Positions 31,571 to 37,650 of a stretch of 64,000 nucleotides of DNA are shown one piece after another. The DNA is from an uncultured Holophagaceae bacterium. Its GTDB lineage: Bacteria; Acidobacteriota; Holophagae; Holophagales; Holophagaceae. The stretch covers positions 186,001 to 250,000 of the forward strand of contig CAIWKE010000028.1 in assembly GCA_903913215.1 (NCBI GenBank), given 5' to 3'. Position 1 is the first letter of the stretch. Each line of letters opens with the position of its first letter. The position numbers were made by a program, and so were the translations under genes. Below the pieces are notes generated by a model, which saw only the letters and a list, made by a program, of their open reading frames with translations, did not search any database and had not been told where the DNA came from.

Positions 31571-31824
31571 GGCTGGTCTTCGCGGACCAGGCCTGGGAGG
31601 ACTACCTTCACTGGCAGCAGGAGGATCCCCAGAAGGTGGAGAAGATCCACGTGATGACCAAGGACATCCGGCGCGATCCGTTCAAGGGCCTGGGCAAGCC
31701 GGAACCCCTGAAGGGGGCCCTAACGAGCTACTGGTCCCGCCGCATCAATGACGAGCACCGCATGGTCTACAAAGTGGCTGGAGGCGACCTGCTCATCGTG
31801 CAGCTTAGGTATCAATGCTCATAG
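31567..31824 (+). CDS. yoeB: YoeB/Txe-family mRNA interferase toxin with H83Q change
   Basis: An 85-residue RelE-superfamily ribosome-dependent endoribonuclease, highly similar in pattern to E. coli YoeB (WEDYLHWQQED, KDIRRDPFKGLGKPEPLKG, YWSRRINDEHRMVYKV). Catalytic E46 and R65 are present at the same positions. The third catalytic residue, H83 in E. coli (RYHY end), is replaced: the C-terminus reads RYQCS, with Q83 encoded by CAA at 31813-31815. This may reduce or abolish cleavage, or the toxin may be tolerated in weakened form. The antitoxin gene is intact. Confidence 0.92.
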   Translation: MRLVFADQAWEDYLHWQQEDPQKVEKIHVMTKDIRRDPFKGLGKPEPLKGALTSYWSRRINDEHRMVYKVAGGDLLIVQLRYQCS

Positions 31825-31867
31825 CGTTCTGTATTCAAATAACAAGCTTGGTGGTGTTTTGATTCAT

Positions 31868-31887
31868 CCGAGTTGATTACAACTCGG
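31868..31887 (-). terminator. Hairpin over the hisS stop codon
   Basis: CCGAGTTG-ATTA-CAACTCGG is a perfect eight-pair stem that includes the hisS stop codon. It separates the convergent yoeB and hisS genes. No T-run follows on either strand, so termination strength is doubtful. Confidence 0.35.
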
Positions 31888-33133
31888 TGTGGGCCTCCAG
31901 CCGCGCCGCCACCTCGCCCAGGGCCCAGCTCTCCTGCTCGCCGGTGGCCATGCGTTTGACGGTGACGGTGCCGCCGTCCAACTCGCCATCGCCCAGGATG
32001 AGTACGGTCTGGATACCCATGCGGTTGGCGCTGGCCATGGCCTTCTTGAGGGCGCCGCCCCGGGTCTCCAGCTGCACATCGAGCCCTTTGGACCAGAGCT
32101 CCCGGGCCAGCTTGAGGGCGGCCGTGGCGGCCCGCTCGCCCAGGGGGATGAGCAGGGCAGGGGCGGCCTGGGGCGCGGCGCCGCGCACCTGCTGCAGCAC
32201 CATGGCCAGGCGGTCCAGGCCGATGGCCCAGCCGAAGGCGGGTACATCCGGGCCGCCCAGGTGCTTCACCAGCAGGTCGTAGCGGCCCCCGCCCAGGATG
32301 GCGCTCTGGGCGCCGATATCGCCGCTGAGCACCTCGAAGGCGGTCTTGGTGTAGTAGTCCAGGCCGCGCACGAGGCGGGGGTCCTCCACGAAGGGCACGC
32401 CCAGCTCCGTGAGCAGGTCCTTGAGGCGCTCGTGGTGCTGGAGGGAGGCTGCGTCCAGGAAGTCCGAGATGCGGGGGTGGCCCTCCAGGGCCGCCTGGCA
32501 GGTGGGCACCTTGCAGTCCAGCACCCGCAGGGGGTTCTCCTCGATGCGGCGGTGGCAGTCGGCGCAGAAGCTCGCTTCCCGTTCCTGGAAGAAGGCCCGG
32601 AAGGCCTCCTGGAAGGCGGGGCGACTTTCGGGGGTGCCCACGGAGTTGAGGCTGAGGGTGAGCTTCTCCAGGCCCAGCTCCCGCAGGAAATCGAAGAGCA
32701 TCACCAGGCTTTCGGCATCGCTTTCAGGACTGGCCACGCCGAAGCTCTCGGCCCCGATCTGCCAGAACTGGCGGTAGCGGCCCGTCTGCATGCGCTCGTA
32801 ACGGAACTGCTGGCCGATGTAGTAGAACAGCACGGGATCATTGGAATTGAGCAGCTTGTGCTGGATGGCGGCCCGCACGACGCCGGCGGTGTTCTCGGGG
32901 CGCATGACCACTTGGCGCCCCCCCTTGTCCGTGAAGTCGTACATCTCCTTCTTCACAATGTCCGAGGAGTCCCCCACGGAGCGCTTGAAGACCTCCAGCT
33001 CCTCCAGGATCGGGGTCCGGATCTCGCGGTAGCCGTGGCGCTCGAAGCACCGCCGGGCCGTTTCCTCGATATGCTGGAACCAGCGCAATTCCGCACCGAA
33101 GAGATCCCGCATACCTTTGACTGACTGGGCCAT
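31877..33133 (-). CDS. hisS: Histidyl-tRNA synthetase
   Basis: A 418-residue class II synthetase that charges tRNA-His. It begins MAQSVKGMRDLFGAELRWFQHIE, the usual HisRS N-terminus, and has motif 2 (YIGQQFRYERMQTGRYRQFWQIGAE), the histidine-binding loop RGLDYYTKTAFEV, and motif 3 (AFGWAIGLDRLAMVL), followed by an anticodon-binding domain (about 325-418). The start is ATG 33131-33133, preceded by GGGAG. This start codon overlaps the start codon of the divergent amidase by two bases (CATG, 33131-33134), so its leader lies inside the amidase coding region. A longer in-frame extension upstream is antisense to the amidase and is rejected. Confidence 0.93.
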   Translation of the reverse strand: MAQSVKGMRDLFGAELRWFQHIEETARRCFERHGYREIRTPILEELEVFKRSVGDSSDIVKKEMYDFTDKGGRQVVMRPENTAGVVRAAIQHKLLNSNDPVLFYYIGQQFRYERMQTGRYRQFWQIGAESFGVASPESDAESLVMLFDFLRELGLEKLTLSLNSVGTPESRPAFQEAFRAFFQEREASFCADCHRRIEENPLRVLDCKVPTCQAALEGHPRISDFLDAASLQHHERLKDLLTELGVPFVEDPRLVRGLDYYTKTAFEVLSGDIGAQSAILGGGRYDLLVKHLGGPDVPAFGWAIGLDRLAMVLQQVRGAAPQAAPALLIPLGERAATAALKLARELWSKGLDVQLETRGGALKKAMASANRMGIQTVLILGDGELDGGTVTVKRMATGEQESWALGEVAARLEAHTEL

Positions 33134-33911
33134 GATCCGACTCCCGAGCCTGCTGCTCGCCACCTTCAGCCTACTGGCTTGGAGCCAGACTCCCAAGCCC
33201 GCCGCCCCGCCGCCCCGCCTCAAGGTGATGGTGGACCCGGGGCACGGGGGCGATGATGGCGGCGCCAGGGGGCCCAAGGGCCTCAAGGAGAAGGCCGCCG
33301 CCTTGGACCTGGCCCAGGCCGTGGCGGCGAGACTGGAGGCCGCGGGCTTCCAGGCCCTGCTCACCAGGGACGACGACACCTTCATACCCCTCTGGGACCG
33401 TTCCAAGGCCGCCAACACCCAGGGCGCTGACCTCTTCCTGAGCCTGCACCTGAACGCCGCCCGGGCCAAGGCCGCCCGGGGTTCGGAAGTCTATTTCCTG
33501 AGCCTGGGCAAGGGCGATGACGAGGAGGTGGTGGCCGCCGAGAACGCGGGTGCCGGCAGGGCTCCCGGCAGCCCCGACAGCGTGGTGGCCAGTATCCTGG
33601 ACGACCTGGCGCAGAAGGCCTTCCTGCAGGACTCCGAGCAGCTGGCGGTGGCCGTTCAAGCCCAGCTCAACCGCCTGGCGGGCATCAAGGAGCGGGGCGT
33701 CAAGCAGGCCCCCTTCATTGTGCTGCGGGGCGCCGCCATGCCTGCGGTGTTGGTGGAGGTGGCCTTCATCTCCAACCCCAAAGAAGAGGCCAAGCTCAAG
33801 GAGGCCGCCTTTCGCACCAAGGTCGCCGAGGCCATCACCCAGGGCGTCCGCCACTACTTCACGCAAACCAATGGCAGCGTCAGGCGGCGCATGGTGGCTG
33901 GGCCCGAGTAG
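33132..33911 (+). CDS. N-acetylmuramoyl-L-alanine amidase (Amidase_3)
   Basis: A 259-residue zinc amidase that cleaves the bond between muramic acid and the stem peptide. A signal peptide (MIRLPSLLLATFSLLAWSQ) directs it to the periplasm. The zinc ligands are H38 in VDPGHGGDDGGARG, E53 in GLKEKAAALDLA and H106 in SLHLNAA, and the catalytic Glu lies in VLVEVAFISNPKEE. There is no AMIN or LysM targeting domain, so it is a minimal enzyme. The ATG at 33132 is chosen because it starts the signal peptide; a TTG at 33117 is in frame. No clear ribosome-binding site is seen. Confidence 0.88.
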   Translation: MIRLPSLLLATFSLLAWSQTPKPAAPPPRLKVMVDPGHGGDDGGARGPKGLKEKAAALDLAQAVAARLEAAGFQALLTRDDDTFIPLWDRSKAANTQGADLFLSLHLNAARAKAARGSEVYFLSLGKGDDEEVVAAENAGAGRAPGSPDSVVASILDDLAQKAFLQDSEQLAVAVQAQLNRLAGIKERGVKQAPFIVLRGAAMPAVLVEVAFISNPKEEAKLKEAAFRTKVAEAITQGVRHYFTQTNGSVRRRMVAGPE

Positions 33912-33990
33912 GGCGCACATGGCCCTCGCCCAGCCCCGACCTTGATCGAACCCCCATTCACAGGCATGATGAAAGACCGCAGTAGACCTC

Positions 33991-34067
33991 GTACCCGTAG
34001 CTCAGCTGGATAGAGCGTTGGCCTCCGAAGCCAAAGGTCGCTGGTTCGACCCCAGTCGGGTACACCA
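33991..34067 (+). tRNA. tRNA-Arg (anticodon CCG)
   Basis: A full cloverleaf folds: acceptor arms GTACCCG and CGGGTAC, D arm GCTCAGCTGGATAGAGC, anticodon stem TTGGC/GCCAA with loop CTCCGAA giving anticodon CCG, T arm GCTGG-TTCGACC-CCAGT (wobble at the end), discriminator A, and an encoded CCA at 34065-34067. It reads the CGG codon. An intrinsic terminator follows five bases later. Confidence 0.95.
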
Positions 34068-34072
34068 ATAGA

Positions 34073-34106
34073 AACCCCCGCAGACATTGGGCGGGGGTTG
34101 TTTTTT
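34073..34106 (+). terminator. Rho-independent terminator of the tRNA gene
   Basis: AACCCCCGC (34073-34081) pairs with GCGGGGGTT (34091-34099), followed by GTTTTTT. A textbook intrinsic terminator. Confidence 0.9.
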
Positions 34107-34193
34107 GTCGGCATGGGCCTGTGGCTCCATGGTTGAAGATATCCTAGGAGTATCCTACATGGGTTAAGTTGGGGACAGGCACTCGTGCAGGTC

Positions 34194-34391
34194 TCACGGG
34201 TCCAACACGGGATGTATGGCCCAGAAGTTAGACTGGACGCCCGCCTCCATGGCGACCTGGTTCCGCGTGATCTGCATGCGTTCCATCAGGGCCCGGATGC
34301 CCCAAGGGTACAGTCCCTTGTCGGGGTTCCAGGCCACCTGGAAGAAGAGTGCCTCAGCCGGTGACCCGCCCCGGTTTTCTGTCGCAGGCAC
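34194..34391 (-). pseudogene. Possible gene remnant next to the IS
   Basis: A 65-codon minus-strand frame. Its last two thirds have almost only G or C at third positions, like real genes here (for example WNPDKGLYPWGIRALMERM and onward). I do not recognise it. The upstream side abuts the insertion sequence, so it may be the 3' end of a gene cut by the insertion. The rest of 34107-34429 shows no other feature apart from a short repeat TATCCTA at 34139-34157. Confidence 0.35.
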
Positions 34392-34461
34392 TGGGTGAGG
34401 ATTCGAGCCTTAGAAGAACCCCTTAGCCAGTGTTTCTGGCCTTGGGAGCGGGTTGTTTGAA

Positions 34462-35367
34462 TCAGGATACGCCCTCACGCAACGATGGTGAGTCTGGCAG
34501 CAGAAGGCCCGCCCCGAGGGGCGGGCCTTCTGCTGCGGGCGCTGGGTTCTGGGCTGCAAATTGGGCCGGTATCTGGTCGTTCAAGGCACTATGAGGCCTG
34601 CTGTGGTTGTAATCGTGGCGTCAGGCTGCCATTTTGCCTCTCACCTCAGGCATCGATCGGAATATCTCTGTGTTCAAGCACTCGTCCCTGAGCCTCCCGT
34701 TGAAGCTCTCGATGAAGGCGTTCTCTGTGGGCTTTCCTGGCCGAATGAAGGCCAGCTGCACCGCCCTTGAGTCTGCCCAGGCATCCATCACCTTCCCGGC
34801 GAATTCACTGCCGTTGTCCACGGTGATCGATGTGGGCTTGCCGCGCTCTCGAACGGCAATATCCAGAGCCTCAGCCACATCGCTGCCATTCAGCCTGGGC
34901 TTGTCCCGGATGGGCACGCATTCCCTGGTGAACTGGTCCACCACAGTTAGGATCCGGAAGGATCGCCCATCCTCAAGGCGCGCAGCTACGAAGTCCATGC
35001 TCCACCTCTGATTTTGGGCCTTTGCCGACTCCACGACCAGCGGCCTTCTACGAGCGATTTTCTTCCGTAGCTTGGTCCGAATCATCAGACCTTCCTCCTT
35101 GTAGATCCGATAGACCCGTTTCGTGTTCACCATCCAGCCTTCCCGCCTCAGCAGCACCGTCAGGCGCCGGTAGCCAAAGCGCACCCGGGTTGCCGCAAAT
35201 TCCTTTAGGCGCATTCGCAAGGGAAGCTGGGGATCCCGCCGATGCTTGTAGCGGAGGCTTGGCCGGCAAATGCCAATCAGGCCGCAGGCTTGCCGTTCGC
35301 TATTGCCAAAACCCAGACAGACCCAGGCCACCAGTGAACGCCGCACTGCGGCCTTCAGACTTTTTTT
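34462..35367 (-). pseudogene. IS3-family transposase OrfB, interrupted by a TGA
   Basis: The DDE integrase-like half of the transposase, normally made by -1 frameshifting from OrfA. Visible catalytic regions are WSMDFVAARLEDGR (first Asp), ITVDNGSEF (second Asp) and PTENAFIESFNGRLRDECLN (Glu). The frame stops at 34621-34623 (TGA), but the same frame continues with RHDYNHSRPHSALNDQIPAQF, the conserved C-terminus, to a second stop at 34462-34464. The TGA stands where the family usually has Trp (TGG), so this is a single-base nonsense change. The perfect GC-rich hairpin at 34497-34536 falls inside this restored tail. Confidence 0.85.
34497..34536. terminator. Perfect 19-bp palindrome in the IS tail
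   Basis: GCAGCAGAAGGCCCGCCCC (34497-34515) and its exact reverse complement (34518-34536) are separated by GA. The stem is very GC-rich and could terminate transcription in either direction or block read-through into or out of the element. Confidence 0.6.
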
Positions 35368-35621
35368 GAAAGCACTTCCTGGAGGATGTGCTTGTCCAGG
35401 CTCGGGTCGGCCATCAGGCGCTTCAACCGGTTGTTCTCGTCTCGAAGCTGCCTCAATTCCCGCAGCTCTGAGACCCCAAGCCCCCCGTAGGCAGCTTTCC
35501 ACCGGTAGAAGGTCTGCTCGCTGACCCCGAGCTTTCGGCAAACCTCTGGCACTTTGGCCCCGTTCTCTACCTGCCTCAACGCGAAGACGATCTGCTCCTC
35601 GCTGTGTCCCTTCCTTGGCAT
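35355..35621 (-). CDS. IS3-family transposase OrfA
   Basis: An 88-residue helix-turn-helix and leucine-zipper protein: MPRKGHSEEQIVFALRQVENGAKVPEVCRKLGVSEQTFYRWKAAYGG, then the coiled region LRELRQLRDENNRLKRLMADPSLDK. This is the IS407-type OrfA pattern. Start ATG 35619-35621. Its last codons contain the A7-G slippery run (35361-35367 on the plus strand as T7), at which ribosomes would shift -1 to make OrfAB. Confidence 0.88.
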   Translation of the reverse strand: MPRKGHSEEQIVFALRQVENGAKVPEVCRKLGVSEQTFYRWKAAYGGLGVSELRELRQLRDENNRLKRLMADPSLDKHILQEVLSKKV

Positions 35622-35879
35622 CTCTGCCTCCTTGGCTGGGCTCCCTCTAGGATGCCCTCCAAGCCCCGAAATTCGCATAATCCCTGGTCTGGTTTTTGGG
35701 TTTTGGGTCAAACCCTCGCAAAGCTTGGCCGGACTCCTCAATCAGCACTCCATATTCTGCAGCGACCTCCTTTTTTGGGTCACTCAGGAGTGGGAAGGCA
35801 ACGCCTTGGACGCCGCCCTGAATACTGACTCTGTAGACAGTTCGTTTTCGGGATGGGGAAGGCCGATCATCACCAATCA

Positions 35880-35921
35880 GTAATCGAGCGGATGTTCATT
35901 CGCTTGGTCTGCCCGTATTAC
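35880..35921 (+). promoter_or_regulatory. 42-bp ure-type element, copy A (triple-RidA promoter)
   Basis: GTAATCGAGCGGAT, 20 bases, then CGTATTAC; the outer halves GTAATCG and CGTATTAC form an imperfect inverted repeat. It lies 164 bases before the triple-RidA start. Within the element and the following TTA, 38 of 45 positions match copy B before ureA, including TTCATTCGCT in the middle. Homology continues downstream: CCCGATTTCC at 35943, ACCGGCC near 35970 and GCAGCCTATCTG at 35991. The rest of 35676-36085 holds no gene. Confidence 0.75.
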
Positions 35922-36085
35922 TTACTTGGGGGGCCGGGCCACCCCGATTTCCCCTGCGCACCCACCCCCACCGGCCTGAATCAGGGCGGTGCAGCCTATC
36001 TGTTTTTTCTCCATGTCTAAGCCGCCCATATTTATTATGTTCTACAACTATTCACTGAATTCCAACGACTAAGGGGAACCCTGTC

Positions 36086-37357
36086 ATGAGTGGCTACAAC
36101 GCAGTCTTAGCAAGGAACACGGAAAAGGCCCCCAAAAGTATCGGTCCCTATTCACAAACTGTAGCTTTCTCTCATTACAATAATTTTTCAGCTCAATTAC
36201 CTATCGATCCAACGACTGGGAAATTGGTAGCCGGTGGTGCCAAAGAGCAGGCTGACCAATGCTTGAAAAACATTAAAGCCATTTTGGAAAGCATCAACCA
36301 TGTGATGGACGATGTCGTCAGAATGACTATAATTCTTAAAAATATTTCAGATATTGAAGTTGTTGATGGCATTTACTCGACCTTCTTTTCCAGCTATCTT
36401 CCTACCCGGACGACAGTCGCAGTTGCAGCTTTACCCATGGATGCCTTGGTACAGATTGAAGTGCTTATCACAAATGGTGAAGGCACGATTCCAAATGCCC
36501 CACAGGCAGGCGACCTCATCAAACTTACAAACACCACAGATAATGCCCCTAAAAATTCACACTCCACGCAAATTGTAGCTTTTTCGCATTACAACAATAT
36601 CTCAGCCCAATTACCTATCGATCCAATCTCTGGCAAATTGGTAGCTGGTGGCATCAAAGCCCAAACTGGACAGTGCTTGAAGAATATCAAGGCTATTTTA
36701 GAAAGTATTGATATTCCTTTTGATGATATCGTTAAAATAACCATCTTTCTTAAAGATTTTGCGGATCTTGAAGCTGTAAATGAAGTTTATGCAACATTTT
36801 TTCCGGATTCAGCTATCGCCAGGTTTGTCGCCTATGTTCCAGCACGGACGACCGTTTCGGTTTCAGCATTACCTATGGATGCTCTGGTGCAAATTGAAGC
36901 CGTTGTTTCACATGGAGACGGTACACCTCCGCAAGCTGTTGAAGATAGGCATGGACTGATTATCGAAGCCAACAATACGGAACATGCACCAAAGAATTCT
37001 CTATCTACCCAAACGGTAGCATTTTCTCATTACAATCATATTTCGGCTCAATTACCCTTGGACCCAACCACGGGCAAAACAGTAACTGGTGGCGTAAAGG
37101 AACAAGCTGCCCAGTGCTTGAAAAATACTCAAGCCATTTTGAAGAGTATCGACCACGTGATGGATGATGTCGTTAAAGTCAATATTTTTCTGAATAATAT
37201 CCAGGATATAAAGGCTGTAGATGAGGTTTATACAACCTTCTTCCCAAGCGGCATTCCTGCGCGGCGAACCATTGGCGTATCGGCTTTACCTGAAGGTGCT
37301 TTAATTCAAATTGAAGTGGTTGTCGCAAATGCTGAGGGAACTCCTCCAAAGGCGTGA
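36086..37357 (+). CDS. Three tandem RidA (YjgF/YER057c/UK114) domains in one chain
   Basis: A 423-residue protein of three RidA-like domains, about 5-132, 145-276 and 292-420. RidA hydrolyses reactive enamine/imine intermediates such as 2-aminoacrylate, releasing ammonia, and is normally a homotrimer of about 130-residue chains. The substrate-carboxylate Arg is kept in every copy (R108, R254, R393), as is the active-site Glu (E125, E271, E410). Other site residues differ: GPY with Tyr22 occurs only in copy 1 (NSHS and NSLS in the others), and the active-site Asn is present only in copy 2 (N232; Asp in the others). Copies are also similar at DNA level, indicating internal duplication. The gene is AT-richer than its neighbours (line 36121-36180 is 43% G+C), suggesting transfer. 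AAGGGGAA precedes the ATG. Confidence 0.88.
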   Translation: MSGYNAVLARNTEKAPKSIGPYSQTVAFSHYNNFSAQLPIDPTTGKLVAGGAKEQADQCLKNIKAILESINHVMDDVVRMTIILKNISDIEVVDGIYSTFFSSYLPTRTTVAVAALPMDALVQIEVLITNGEGTIPNAPQAGDLIKLTNTTDNAPKNSHSTQIVAFSHYNNISAQLPIDPISGKLVAGGIKAQTGQCLKNIKAILESIDIPFDDIVKITIFLKDFADLEAVNEVYATFFPDSAIARFVAYVPARTTVSVSALPMDALVQIEAVVSHGDGTPPQAVEDRHGLIIEANNTEHAPKNSLSTQTVAFSHYNHISAQLPLDPTTGKTVTGGVKEQAAQCLKNTQAILKSIDHVMDDVVKVNIFLNNIQDIKAVDEVYTTFFPSGIPARRTIGVSALPEGALIQIEVVVANAEGTPPKA

Positions 37358-37650
37358 TGGATAATTTTATAATAAATATATTATTTGAATTATCAGTTAA
37401 TTTAGACAATAAATTGATTTTTCATAACTGATCATAGACAAGGGGTCTGGAATGAAAATTTCAGCTCCCTTTTTAATTTAGGCAATCAGCCTTTCACCGA
37501 ACAACAGGAGGCGCTCCAGGGCAACTGGGCTCGATCGCGCATGGAAAGCCAGGGCGGGACAGTTCGCAGCGCTAGGGAGCCCGGCAACGCCTCCGAATCA
37601 TCCACCAGGAATGACCTGCAGTTGTCGCTGACACCACGACCGGATCTGCC

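Larger units (their letters stand above)
34430..35675 (-). mobile_element. IS3-family (IS407-like) insertion sequence, inactive
   Basis: About 1.25 kb with two overlapping frames joined by a slippery A7 run, as in the IS407 group. Candidate terminal repeats are TTTCTGGCCTTGG (34433-34445) and, on the other strand, TTTCGGGGCTTGG (35659-35671), matching at 11 of 13 positions; the exact ends and a target duplication were not established. The DDE transposase frame carries a premature stop, so this copy cannot move on its own. It lies beside the AT-rich triple-RidA gene, consistent with a region shaped by transfer. Confidence 0.8.

Noticed and set aside
33854-34114. Minus-strand frame containing PDWGRTSDLWLRRPTLYPAEL
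   Set aside because: It is the antisense translation of the tRNA-Arg gene and its flanks, a well-known kind of false protein call.
35554-35883. A plus-strand 109-codon frame across the right end of the insertion sequence
   Set aside because: It is antisense to OrfA and crosses the element boundary; no protein features are visible.
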